DNA of 64,000 bases. Source: Mesorhabditis belari (Eukaryota > Nematoda > Chromadorea > Rhabditida > Rhabditidae). Positions 27,323 to 40,575 of this stretch are shown in pieces. Position 1 is the first letter of the stretch; each line of letters starts with the position of its first letter. The stretch covers positions 2,547,501 to 2,611,500 of the forward strand of contig CAUEEP010000727.1 of assembly GCA_958450365.1 (NCBI GenBank), written 5' to 3'. The notes beneath the pieces are model-generated. The model saw only the letters and a list, made by a program, of their open reading frames with translations. It made no database searches and was not told the DNA's origin. A program made the position numbers and the translations under genes.

Positions 27323-27741
27323 ACTTATCCACTTATCCATTTTCATTTTCCATTTACCTCCATGACTTTTTTTCTTTTTCTTCTTCTTTGATATCTCATT
27401 TGTTGCCATGATCGGGTATAATTTGTGTATAAGATTGTCATTGTCACCTTTATTGTCATTGTCACCTTGTCACAATCAAAATTTTATATACAAAATAAAT
27501 CTTTCAATTCAAAGCACCGGATTGTTTGTAAAATGGTTTTTGATTTAAATATGATACAAGTGAAATCGGAATTCTCTTGAAAAGCAAACAAAAAAAAGAA
27601 AGGAATACTGATCTGAAAGACGAATTTTTACTTTACTTGGGTCTTTCTGTTTCCATTGTCTTCTGATCAGTAAGCACACGAAAAGGGTAACACAAAAATA
27701 ACATCAGAATATGTAAACAAAATGTTGAAATGCAGTAAAAT
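27278..27741. other. Convergent 3' region between Clc-like B and the myosin gene
   Basis: 464 nt between two convergent stop codons. AATAAA at 27494-27499 probably ends the plus-strand message. No gene is seen. Confidence 0.6.
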
Positions 27742-30700
27742 TCATTCCATTCGTCCATTCAACTTATCCACTTTTTCCTGCAGAGAATTCAGCGCCGTTT
27801 CGTTGTCTTCTTGACCTAAAAAGATTGCATTTGATACTGGTTTGAGAGTTTTAAAAGAGTCAAATCAAAGCGTTGAATCAAATTACGATCAGGTTGAATC
27901 CAAATCGTTGAATCGCATTAACGATATTCGATAAACCCACGTGTGAGAATTTCAATCTGTTTCCATTGTCGCCGAATCTTACTCTTCAGCGCACAGTTCT
28001 CATCTCTCAACGACTCGACCTCAGAGCACGCCGAATGGTACTCGCTTTCCCACGTTCTACCCAATGTCTCCTGAAATTATCGTATCCATTTTGCACTTTT
28101 ATCTTTCAAATACTTGAACTACTATGTCCTATCTTTTTAAGTGATTCGTAAACAATTTGCATGTCATTCCTCCAAACCTGTGTGCTCATCGTTCTCTCCA
28201 AATCAGCCACTTGCGCCATTGCTCGATCCAAATCCAATTGACATTGTGTCAGCTGTGTTTGCAGCTCTTCTTTACTTCTGAAATCCTTTTCCTCACATAA
28301 AAACCTTCTTTTCAAACCTTTCCAATGCGGTCACTCGACTACTCTTCAAATCTTTGGCATGTTGTGATTCTTCGTAACGCTCCATTGTACGTTTTCTAAA
28401 CCAACAACCACTTTTTTTTTCATAGTTATGATAGTGAATGGTGTGAAAATGATCTGCATACATACTTAAATAACGTTTAAGTGACCAAATGGGAACTTTA
28501 AGCAGTGAATTCCTATGTAATCGATAATTGGTTCCCTTACCGATGCTCCTCCAATGCCAATCTTTGTTCAACGAGACTTTCCTCCATTTTCTTCTTCCAT
28601 TCTTCGCAATCCTCGTTCGCTTTTTTCACGCGATGTTCCAGATCCTGTTCCAAATATTCTTAGTTGCAGAAAAAGAAAATTTCAGGAGCGGGGATTGAAT
28701 CCTAGGACGATGCTAGGGAGTAAATGTAACGTAGCTCATTCTAAAGCTTCAATAGCCTTCAATAGCCTTCAATAGCCTTGTAAATGTACTTGATAAAGTT
28801 TAAATCTTACTCCTACACCTGTTACTAATCTAATACAAGCAGTTTACTCTAAAGTTTAGCTTGATTTACTGCCTCAAAAGTTTGTCTCTTTTAGGAATCT
28901 GGTTGTGAGCTGCAGACTGCAAAGCTGCATAGACTTCCTAACAAAACCTGTACAGTATTTATTAGGTTAAGCACTAAGTCTTGCACCTTTCCATTCATTA
29001 TCCAAATTTCTACAATAATCAAACACAAAATTTAGCCTTTGTGCTTTTCCAAAAGCTTTGTGACCTTTGCCTGCTATGGTTTCTGTTGAACTTGAACCGG
29101 AAATCGATTTTTTTGAAATCAGTTCACGAAAATGCATTCATTGAGCCTGTTCGAGCATACCATTGTTTTAAAGCTCTATGAAATAAGAGTGACATGATTT
29201 TCGAATTCGCATTTATACGAATTCAAAACGGCACCTGAAACTAACTTGACTTAAGGAGTAGATTATCTTATTTAAAAAGTTTAAGCCAAAGTTCATTAGA
29301 TTTCTCTGCATGGCTCAGTAAGGCTCAGTCATTCTCTTTCTCTAAAGTTTGTCCAATCCAAAACAACAGACAAAAACTCATGCCAAATAAATACTTAAAT
29401 TGTTTTCCTTGTCACCGTCACTTTCACTAAATCCATTTACAAGGATTGTACTCATGTTGAACTCAATCCAAATCTGACTCATTCACTCACCTGATTCGTC
29501 CTCGACAAACTGCCGACTTTCCTCGTCAATCTCTCAATTTCTCCTTGCTGTGTTTTGTTGTGTCTCGAAATGGACTCTTTCTCCTGAACATATTCCATTC
29601 GAAATCAATTCCATTTTTCTTTTCACCTGTTCCATTGAATGCAATTCACTCTTGTACACATCCAATTCCCGCATCTTCAAATTCACTTCGGTTTTCGCGT
29701 CTTGTAGTTGTCTCTCTAATTCTTGGATCTTTCTCTGATGTTCGGCCACGGATGTCATTGATGGAACGCGAGAGAGCCCTTGGTACAGGTCAGGTTCGGT
29801 TTCTCTGGAAAATAGAAAGTATTTTATCGGGTTACTGCAGGGAATCATTGTAAGTGATAGCCTACGCAAAAAAGTTAATTTCAATCTAAATACAGCACCT
29901 GAAACAGGCAAAGTACAGCCCTACAGTCCTCAGTACTTTCCAGACTTTCCAGTTGATAAATCTGGCTCGTAAAATTTGTCGACAAACTACCCAAATACGG
30001 TTAACTCCAGACTTCAGAGCGGGTCTTGGACTAGCTTTGCTCTAAAACTGGCCCGTAAAAAGTATTTGGGTTCGCTAGAAGCCAGGCCTAGACCTGAAGC
30101 CAGGTCCAGACCTAGCTTCTGACTTGAGTTACAAGCTTTGGCTTTGCTATGAAACTGGTTGATTATACTTGTGTCCGCAAGAAACCAGAAATACCCCTTG
30201 GTATACTTTATATTTAGAAATACGAAACAATCTTTTCCTGTACAATTTCGTATCCTTTCCCACTGACCTCCTCCTCACAAGTGCTCTCATCGAAGAAAAC
30301 GAGGGAACCGAACAAATCGAGTATTGTCGACACAGGGAATGCTGTGACATCGACATTCGACCACTGCTGCTTCGACCTGAATCACCCTTTCCTACCATTT
30401 TTTCAAAAAGCCCACCAAATTCCGAGTCAAAGCTATTCTCTCTGTCAATGCTCCTCCCCAAATGACTCAATCCGACTTGTGAATCGGCTCTCTCCAATAA
30501 GCCCTTTTGACAGATATTCTCGTTTTCAAGTCTGAAATTTTACTCTTCATCTTGATTCGGTTCTTTTTGTTGTAACAGATCGACTAGTTTTCTAAAAATG
30601 CTAACTTTTAAAGGCTACCGTAGCCTTTTCTCTAGGCTAACGTAATCCGGCCTCTTTAGAAGCCTACCGTAACCTTTTTCTCTGTTTGAATATCCCTCAA

Positions 30701-33700
30701 ATCAGACCAAATGTGATATATTGGATAAAAGGTCAAGATTATGATAGCTTTTAAAAAGCTCAGCCTCCCATACTTGCTATTTTTCCTTCTCATGTCATCA
30801 ATTTGTCCATTGAGCTGATCCACGCGATGCCGATGCGATTCTTTCAAATCCTTTATGCACTCCTCCATCAACGAGTCCTGGAATTTACAGTATTACCCAA
30901 TTACCGTATCTTTCGTCAACCTTTTCCGATATTTTCTTCTCCAATCTCTTCAACATTGCCTCTTTGTCTTTGAGTTGCTCTTTCTGAAAGTTCATCTTTA
31001 TAAGCTGAATAGTGCAGAATAGAAAATGGCTGAAAGTTGGTTAGAAAATGATTCTTCAATTTTTAAATTGAAATTGAAAGCTATTCAATAATTACCGTAT
31101 ATTTGTATAAAGCAAGCAAAAAGGGTTGACTTTCTAATTGAAATTTGAACATATTCAGCAAAATGCCTCGTCTTTCGTTTACCGTATCAATGATCAAATT
31201 CGAGTTATCTAATTAGATTCTTGTTATCGTAGCCCCTGAGCTATGTATCAGTGATCTCTTCGCTCACCAGCACATCATATTTCTCGATCATTTTCTCAGC
31301 CTCTGCCTTGATCGCTTCATTTTCTTCTTTGCTTTTCTCGAACTCTTTCTCGATTTTCCTCCTTTGTTGTCTTTCCTCATTGACGTGTGAATCTGCTTTC
31401 GCCATTCGACCCTAAACTTATCTCAATATCTTTATCTTTTATTCAAAAGATTTACATTCAGATCCTCGATCGTTTGCTGCAATTCAGTGATGAGATCGTT
31501 TTGTCGTTTCGCTCGATCATCGCTCTCATCTCGGGCATTCATCAATCTTCAAATGATCAGCAATATTTGAATAAAATCCCCCTCCCCACCTGGCCACCGT
31601 TTCCACCAATCTCCTTTCCTCTTTCAACATGATTTCCATTCTTTCCTCCATTTCTTTGAGTGTTCCCTGTGTTTCGATGAGCTCCGATTGGAGCTCTCCG
31701 CTTCTTTTTTTCTCTTCATCCAGGTGCTCTTTGGTCTAAAATTTTGAAATTTCTGTTTAACTTCTGAATCTCCTTTCCTCTAAATTTAAAGTTACACTGG
31801 ATATAGGGATTTTAAGATGTTAACTTAACCCTGTCTACTTGGATTACAGTAGCCAGAACTTCAAAAAACGGAAACTCACCCTGTGCAGCTCTTTCTCCCT
31901 TTCTTTACTCTCATAATCGAGTTTCTCAAAGCGACGTTCGTAATCACGAAGGATTTCAGTCATCTCCTGAAGATTTTAGGTTCTATTTTTCTCAATTCTT
32001 TCCACTTACCCCAATCTTTTTCTGTTGCAGTTGATACTTTGATTCCAAAAGGTCGAAAATCTCGGCATTCGAGTACATCTCGGTTTTCACTTCGTGCAAC
32101 TCCCGCGTCTTATCCTCCAACATCTTGAAATTTCAGAAATTGTAAATTTTCCTAGTTTGCGAACAATTTTCAAATTTCATTGCCAACCTTTTCCGCGATT
32201 TTCTTCGCCTCATCCGCTTTCCGAACTTCTCGACTTTGCGAGTCGCGCAAGCGTTGCATTGCCTAAACTTTCTTGTCCTATTCTTTTCACCGAATTTTCT
32301 CAAAACCGTGCACAACTCGCGATTATCATCGTGCATTTTTTGACGTTCTTTCTCAAATTCCAAGAGTTTCTTCTCCAATTCGACGATTCTTTCCTTTTCA
32401 CGTTCTCGAGGAATCAAGGGATGAACCTGCAAATGAAAATTTGTGAGAATCGGTCTTAATTCGGACTTCTCTTTTAAACTATCTTTAAAATATTATACAT
32501 CTGGATAAACGGCTCATACTACTTGTATACATTTCATTACGATATGCTACTCACAAGCGTCAATATTCTGTGCCATGGCCATTGTGAGATCTGATTGAAA
32601 CATCGGACATTCCATTGGATCATCTCCATCGCATCTCTGAATGGGTATTCAGTTTTGACAAAAAATCGCTGTAAGAATAAGAGGTTAAATTGATTCTTAT
32701 GAATTTGCACAAATCTCACTGTTTCCTTTCCCTCATCTTGGAATCTCTCATCGCCAAAAATGTCCGAATCTCGGTTTGAATCGTTGTGATCATCGAATTC
32801 AAATGGTTTCGACGGCGATCTTCCAACTGATAACCAGAAATCTCTTTTTTTTTTCATTTTCCCACCTCTGTGATCACTCCAACTTTACAGAAGACTCTTG
32901 TGCTTCCAACTTGTACTCGATCTTCATCAATCTCCAATAGATCGCATAATTCCCTTGCGGCGGCGCGATTCTTTTTCGGAAACTTCTGTTGGCTGAGAAT
33001 TTCTAAAGAGTTTAAAATAAAGTCAATAACCTGTTCAACTCTGCAAATAGCTACTGTAAGCAATCGTAATTGTAAGTTCATGTTTAAAACTTGCATAAAG
33101 TTTATCACTTTTTAATATCAATTAACCTTTTGGCTCAATTGTGAGATTGAAAATTTTTGAAATTTGTTTTTTGTTTCTTGAAAATTTCAAATGTCACACT
33201 TGTTGTTATCAGCCCTGCTCTGCTCAATTGCCATCAGTGAAGCATTTCCCTTTATTTCCCTTCATAAACCTACCGTATCTTGCCACAAATTCATCAAACG
33301 GTAATCGATTCGGATATCCTTGACGACAGATGCGAATCCCCTCAAAGACTCCGTTACACCTAGAAAGCGTTTTCAAATGTAAGCGTTTTCAAATTTTTCT
33401 CAAAAACCTCAATTGATGAAGTAACAACGCCGAGTTGATCACTCCGGGTTGTTTATTGCGATTCGGCAAAAGACAACGAATGAAATGAGCCGACGATTGG
33501 TTCAGAGATTCGAGAAGAGAACTCAATTGAGACTGGAAAAGGAAAGGATAATTTTTGAATTGAATGTAAAACCTTGTAGACATAAGTAACAGTTGATGTC
33601 AAAAGGCCACCCTTTCTTGGCTTGGCGCTCTCGTCCACTAAAAAGAAAGTTTATAATCGATTTCTTAGCTTTTTTCTAAAAGTGTTAACTTTTTGTGTTA

Positions 33701-36700
33701 ACTAAACTTTTTTCTAAAAGTGTTAACTTTCGAAAAACTAGCGTAATCTAATTTGTCTCCAGCTCAAACTACCGTAACCCAATCTGTCTCCAATCTGTCT
33801 CTATTCCGTCTCCAATCTATCGCCAATCTGTCTGCTACCGTAATCTAATCATAATCTAATCCAGTCCAAGTCAATGTAATCCGATCTGTCTCACTGTATC
33901 CTTTATAAACTCGACAGAATCAGACCAAACGTAGATTGAATAAAAAAGACAAGATTACGGTAGTGTTTAACACGTTTTTGAAAACTCATTTTCCCTTGTG
34001 AAACCTGATGGGAAAAGCTTGGCGACAAGTTGATGGACACTTTCGTGCATTGTCGACAATATCGATGTGTCGACGGAGTCACGATTTTTTTCCAGCCAAC
34101 CGTCCAAATTGTAATCAACCTAGAATTTCGCTTTTATAAATGGACTCTTTGAATAGGTGTTTGTCAAATAGAAAATATTTTTTATCATATCAAAGCAATT
34201 CCTGAAAACTCACATTTCCAGCATAATGTCTGATCGAGAAATGCGAGAGAACTTGAGATCTAAATCTTTATCTAGATTTATAGTATTTTATAGCAAACTT
34301 TTGAGAGTGTCGACTTTTCGCGAATTCGGGCGAATCCTTGAGATGTTCAGCGGATTTTTCAAGAAATGCGCTCTCGGATCCATTCGGCACAACACACTCC
34401 TCTTCTAGGAGATTCAAAATTCCGAGGGGCTAAATCGTGACATTTGCAAAAGAAGATTCAGTTATTAAAATCAGCATTAATTAAAATTAAGTGACTGAAA
34501 GGTAAATACAGCCAGTTCTGTTGATTTCAGATGACGATTGAATGGCTTTGGTTTAAGCAAAACTTGGTAATCTATATATTTTCAATATAAATTATATTCA
34601 ATATGTAAAAATTTATCATTCAATCTTTTAATGGATCACAACACAATTTGTTTTAGCTTCGACTTTTCTTGACACTTTGACGGATTCGAACCAGAGGTCA
34701 CAGCCTCAGTGTTTCCACACCTACTGTAGACTAGATATAGGAAAATTCCAAGATGAGCCTAATTCCACCCTCATTTTCTCACCCTTTTCTAGGTCGATTG
34801 CTCTGAACTTTTGTCTGCAAGCTGAAAATATAGATTTCTATCTGTAGACAAAACTTCAGAGAAATCGGTCAAGAAAACCAAGATGGAATTAGGTTCGGAT
34901 TGGAATTTTCCCATGTCTACTATAAATTCGTGAATAGTTCAAGTCTAGAGTAGACGTGTAATTTGTTAGTGCTAATGAATTCACTAATGAATCTACAAAT
35001 GACTCATTCCTAAACCTTTTCAATCAAAGTGATCGTCGGTTGGAGATCATAAGCGAAATCGGTTTGTGTCCATCTAAAATAGAATTGTTTAAAATTCAAA
35101 AATTTTGTGAAGTACGGTAGCTTTTTAAAGGGGATCTTTTAGAAAACGATTTTGGAAAGAAAGTTTAGCTTTGACTTCTTAAGAATTGCTCCTTCTTAAG
35201 AATTGCTCCTTCTTAAGAATTGCTCCTTCTTAAGAATTGCTCCTTCTTAAGAATTGCTCCTTCTTAAGAATTACTCCTTCTTAAGAATTGCTCCTTCTTA
35301 AGAATTGCTCCTTCTTAAGAATTGCTCCTTCTTAAGAATTACTCCTTCTTAAGAATTACTCCTTCTTAAGAACTCACTTCAATCCCTCCTCAAGATACGT
35401 CGTTTGCTCTTTGATAAACATGAAACGATTGAAAAACTGTTGCAATTTCTCGTTCGTGTAATTGATGCACAATTGCTCGAAACTGTTTTTCTGGAAAGAG
35501 AATGTGGATGTTTGGGTTGAGTCTTGACACACCTGAAGGATCTCGAAACCGGCAATGTCCAGCACTCCAATCATTCGCAAGAGTTGATTTGTTTGAACTA
35601 AAATTGATTTTTTTAAGTTTTTCTTTTCCAAATCTTTTACTATTTTCTGTCTGATGTCCAATTGCTTGATTGCATTTCTCGAGAATCCATCGAAAAAGTC
35701 GCTCGTATAAAGTCTTTGATAGAGCTGCCACCGAGTTCAGAGTCTGTTAGGTAATGAATATAATAGAATATTTGCGTTAGCACAGACAATAAAGGTACAT
35801 AGAACTGTAACTACTGTAGTAATTACAGATTTTGAGAATCCGTTCTAATTGCAGCACTTACTGAGGCGCAAAATAGAAAGCGAATTGATCTTGATCCTTG
35901 ATCTTTACAATTTAACACAAATTCCCAGCCTCGTTTTTTACTACTTACCTAAATTGTAAAGTCTATTTCCAAAATTTCTCACTTTTCTTAAATTCTGATT
36001 TTTCCGGATCGTGTTCTCTCCGATTTTGATCGCCGGCTGGCATAAAGCATCAGCAAGGATTGATCCACGAACACCTAATAGAGAGCTCACTGCTTCCAAT
36101 TCTAAATATTTATGGTTAAAGTTTCTCTTTATTTCAAACCTTGCGTCCCTTCAACGTAACTCAAATCGAGTCCGGTTCTTTCGCGGAACTCAATCTCACC
36201 CAAAAGGATGCAAGCAGCCACGATCTGAAGTAGAATAAAGAATAAAGAAATTTGGCAGAATAAAGAAATTTGTTTTAACTTCGACTTTTCTTGACACTTT
36301 GACTGGTACCAACCGGATTCGAACCAGAGGCCACAGCCTCAGTGTTTCCACACCAACTGTAGACTAGATATTATAGAAAATTCCAAGATGAACCTAGTTC
36401 CAAAAAAAGGCGAATTGAACCCCCGACCTCCTGTCTACCAGGCAGATTATCTACCACTGAGCTATCCAATACCATTTTGCCAGAGAAGAAAGAGGAGATA
36501 CAAGGAAGAAGAGAAAGAAGACAATTGATAAAGAAGTAGGAAATGAACAATAAAACTCAAATTGTGAGCTTCTTTTCCCAATTAGCACAACTTATTGAAT
36601 AGTTTAATGAAGTTTTTGATTCTAATCTAAATAATTTTTGATTCTAATTCTAATCTAAATCTAAATATAGCTGAAACTCTTCAATTCTCTCATAGTCGTG

Positions 36701-39700
36701 GTTTGAAAATTGTAAACGCATCCTTTCTGGCGCAATAAACTCTTCTCATTTTCTTCTCTAGGCCTTTATCGTTTATGAAAAAATGGAGAATTGAGTGCGC
36801 CAGAAAGTGTGCGTTTACAGGTTTCAGTACATACCTCAAGCACATGCAATCTCTCGTCATCACTGAAGCCTAAACGGCGGAAAGCTGCCTGAAATTATTT
36901 CTTTCTAATTGCTATTTTATGACTAACATCAGTGATTTTCCCATTCGCCTCATCGTCGATTTCTTCCGAATACTCCCCTCCGCCATTCACATAACGGTAC
37001 TTTGAAGCATCTTCTCTGAAAAGTCTTTCTGAACTATGCTAATCAATTGATGCTAGCAATTGATTAATCCTGTACAACTTTTTTTTGACTGAAACTTGTC
37101 CATCATCTCTTTTTCTACTCACTTTAACCCAAGCGAATCCTTGAGTTTTTTCCCGAATCCTCCCTCCAAAATCTGATGAAAGATATGGAAATTCCTCTCC
37201 CCGCCATTTTGATTGACAACTCGCGATTTCTCAAGTAAATCTAAGCAATAATTGATGAATTTCAATAATTGATTCCAAACAGCATTCCACTGATGCCGAG
37301 TGCATTTTCCCGTCCACGTCGAACTCGATTCGAATGAATTTTCCCTAAAGAAAATGCTTACTTTTTTTTGCTTTATTTACTCACAAATCTGCTCGAATTT
37401 CCATTTGCTGTTGTGGCGGCATTTCCGAAAGCTTCCAACAATTCTCCGCAAGAGATTAATTCTTGGCCAACCTAGGATTCGTATGTTCATATTGATATTA
37501 TTGATCTAATTTACTACTAGATCATCAAAAAAACCCGTGAGGTTGATTAGTTTACAATGAAATACTGTCAACATATTCGATTCTCCTCGGAAATCTGGGT
37601 CTTTTCATTGTGAAAAGCTATCATATGCAAAAAACTCCAAAAAAGTCAATTTGGTTCTCTTGGGTTCAGTTTAAAATCAAAAACAAAACCAGTACTTGGT
37701 TGTCTCGTTTGTATTCTTACAAAGAATAAACCGTACAAGTTCTTCAAAAACAAACCGTTTGTGCGACGGCGCCACACGAGTTGAGCACGAATTCGATAAT
37801 GTGTTTCGTGTTTTCCGTTTTCCCCGAACCCGATTCTCCACTAGAAACACATACCGTAAAGCTCAGCTATTGTTGAGTGAAAAATCGGTTTTGATACAAG
37901 AGTATTAGAGTTGAGCAGCTTTAGAGAATGACTAAACCTACCGTAAATACTGTAATAGTACCCCACCCCCCTCGTACAGTCGCGTAGTCGCGAAAGTTTT
38001 TTAGTATTTCATTTTTTCAAAGCGCCTGTACTTTCAAAAAATGTGTCTTTGGTATGAAAAAATAGCCCTGAATTTCAGCTATTTCTTGATAACTAAGCGC
38101 GCATTGTAGCTTAAACCAGTGTCGAGAAAAACCTGTTCAAAACTAGACTACGCAGCACTCCGCATCGTCATTATGGGGGTGGGGTACTATTACAGTATTT
38201 ACGGTAGCTCAGATCTAGATCATTCTGTAGTAAACTCAAGAATTAAAAGAATTAAATACACGGCTAAGAAATAAGCACTCTAATGTTAATGAATTTCATC
38301 CCTAAATTCATTTGTCTTTTCTTTTCCGCTTACGTGATGAGAATCGATTGATTTGTGCCTCCTCTCTTCACACCATCGTACGCTGTTTGAGCCACAGCGA
38401 ACACGTGCGGTGGAAGCGACTATAATAAATTACCCAAATTACCCAAAAGTGCTTTAAAAATTAACAACAATAACAATGTAAGTGCACAGGTACTCATCCC
38501 AAGTGTCAGTTGTGTCTGATTACCTAGAATAACAAAACAATTCCCAATCAGCTTGATTGTCTCATTATTTTTACTTGTTTGAACTTTATCTGTTTGTTGA
38601 CTTTGTCATTAACCTTATCACAATAAAAGTACACTTTTCGAGGTTATATTTGAAGTACTTTTGGCTCTTACCAGATCAAGTTTTGATCGATACACGTCCA
38701 TGATCTCTTTCTTGTAGATCGGAAGGGATTTCCATGGATTGATGAAGAGACAAAATAAACCAGAATACGTCTGAAAAAGAAATTCATTGGGTAGAAATTT
38801 GATGTGAGATTTGAATTTGAATGAATTTGCTTGTTTACATAATTAAAATTAGGGTAAAATAGTGTAACGGTGGAGCAGTGGTTTCTTCCATAACCCTTTT
38901 TCATTCTACACTTCCATTTCATTCTACACTTCCATTTCATTCTACACTTCCATTTTCAACTCGAATTCATTTCTCGTAATTTTCATTTCCATCGAGTTAA
39001 TGCAAAATCAAATTTATTAAGGTTCGATTTTCAACTCTTAATGCAAATTTTATTCTACCGTATCTTTGACTCACATGAATGACATCAGCTGAATATCTTT
39101 TGTGAAGAGAGTCAAGAACGGTGGCCACATTCGGCTCCGAGAGAGCGCACAAATCATCAGAACCACTGTTTCGTGACACTGGATAACATGAAGAGTGGGG
39201 GAGACGTTTCTGAAAAGAATTTCGTTTTAAACAAGAACTTTTGAACCGATGAGATCTGTCTATTTCGACTATTTGACTTGTTTTGATACGCAAATCTAGT
39301 TACTGTTACCAAAAAAAAAATCTGAAACCTATTCAAACGTTTCATTTACCCTTTACTTATCTATACTTACTATAGAGTTGGCATCAAATAGAAACCGTCT
39401 AGCGTATTTCTTTCCAACATATTCACTATCCAATTCTAATTGTTATCCACAAAAATTCCCATCCAAAATCCAGTGTTTTCCTTCAGCTTTATACTCACCT
39501 ACTCTTTTCCTTTATACTCTTTTCTCCTTTGTCAAATGTGAGAAAGTGAACTCTGAAAGAACTCATGAAGATACTTTTTGCCCAAAGTCCTTTAGTTCCT
39601 TTTTCCCTCACTCAGACTTTGGCGTTCGTCCCGTGGCCCTATTTATCACTTAGTGAGTGGGGGAAAAAAAGCAGAAAGGGGAGATCCTGCAAAAGAATGT

Positions 39701-40575
39701 GTTTCAAATCAGCTCAACATTGAGTGGAATGAGTGAAAAAGAGTGTGTGTAACAAGAAGAAAACGAGTGATCGAGTGAGCCTTCTTCGTCCCTTTCCACT
39801 TGTCTCAAGCCCTTTCTTTTTCCGGCCAATTATTACGCACCCCGTGTTTTTCCTCGTTTTTATGATGAGTGCCCCGGTGAGAATGAGAATCCAGCTAATA
39901 TGTACAGCTGCGAATGAGAATCCAAAAATATACTTCAAGGGCAATCTACCTAATATTTTAATCCCAAAAGACAAGGTTATCTGGTCAGATATTTAAATAT
40001 AAATGAGTCTTTGAACAAAGAGTTTCCCAATTGGCAATTTGTTGACCTTACAACTGTAAATCCCAGTTTCCTCTCTCGTTATAGTATAACACAACATAAA
40101 AAATCCAATCTTGAGTTCAAAGTTTAGATACTGTTAGTAGTAAAATGAGCTTCTACAGTACTTCTAATTGCTCACCTTTTCAAAGAAACCCTGTGAATCT
40201 CGAAATCCGACGCTCACATCGCGTCCGCTCTCATCGAGCACCGCGCACAAACGGAAACCCAACTCTGGATCGGGGATCCAGATCTGAATAGTATTTTTAA
40301 ATAGATAATTAGAAGAACTCAAATTCATTATACTGTACATGGTCAGTGCCAATCACAAATAAGCTGAAGATTCTAGTAGCTACCGTAATCAAATTCTATT
40401 CTGCACTGATTTTTGACTGGCAAGCAAGTCTACCACATCTTTCAAATCAGACCAACCTTTTTCTGATGTCCATCCAAATCATCATCGCCTTTTCGACTTT
40501 CCGGAAACTTCAAATGTCTGGAAAAAATTCTTTAAAAGAAAATCGCAAAACTCCTTACTTCATCAAAGCCTCCAT
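27742..40575 (-). CDS. Divergent myosin heavy chain (class II-like motor, short coiled-coil tail)
   Basis: An actin-based motor. Reading leftwards from ATG 40573-40575 (exons 40559-40575, 40457-40517, 40176-40283): an N-terminal SH3-like segment [19 protein letters not shown], then [16 protein letters not shown] (about 38672-38770), P-loop [13 protein letters not shown] (about 37757-37840), switch I region [11 protein letters not shown], switch [11 protein letters not shown] (near 35550), relay helix [17 protein letters not shown], actin-binding [19 protein letters not shown]1 region [16 protein letters not shown], converter [10 protein letters not shown], one light-chain helix ([19 protein letters not shown]), then a tail of alternating coiled-coil exons to stop 27742-27744. 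The tail is about 670 residues, against about 1,100 in conventional myosin II, and a Ser-rich non-helical exon (about 30250-30530) interrupts it. Class II is likeliest; a myosin-XVIII relation is possible from tail length. Confidence 0.88.
34650..36480. repeat. tRNA-derived (SINE-like) repeat copies in myosin introns
   Basis: A segment at about 34655-34770 recurs at about 36280-36405: CGACTTTTCTTGACACTTTG, GGATTCGAACCAGAGG, CACAGCCTCAGTGTTTCCAC, GTAGACTAGATAT, AAATTCCAAGATGA. On the minus strand CTCTGGTTCGAATCC is an RNA polymerase III B box. Immediately beside the second copy (36412-36476, minus strand) lies another tRNA-like unit, with A box TAGCTCAGTGGTAGA and B box GGGTTCAATTC. Only the ends of this interval are repeat copies. 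Confidence 0.65.
35174..35372. repeat. 17-bp minisatellite, about 12 copies, in a myosin intron
   Basis: The unit is CTTCTTAAGAATTGCTC; several copies have ATTACTC instead of ATTGCTC. Each unit contains the palindrome TTCTTAAGAA. The array ends directly at the donor of the exon encoding the relay helix on the minus strand. Confidence 0.95.
37938..38207. mobile_element. Foldback MITE with CTACCGTAAATACTG termini
   Basis: CTACCGTAAATACTGTAATA plus GTACCCCACCCCC at the left is matched by the reverse complement at the right, GGGGTACTATTACAGTATTT plus ACGGTAG. Arms are about 32 nt, total 270 nt, with no coding capacity. It sits in the intron upstream of the P-loop exon side of the myosin gene. 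Confidence 0.85.
38900..38953. repeat. 18-bp tandem repeat, three copies
   Basis: CATTCTACACTTCCATTT is repeated three times in a myosin intron. Confidence 0.9.

Noticed and set aside
35174..35372. CRISPR-like array
   Set aside because: Units are contiguous 17-mers without spacers in a nematode intron: a minisatellite.
39714..39996. Overlapping 86- and 87-codon ORFs on both strands
   Set aside because: They fall in a myosin intron, show no family features, and the neighbouring exons splice without them.
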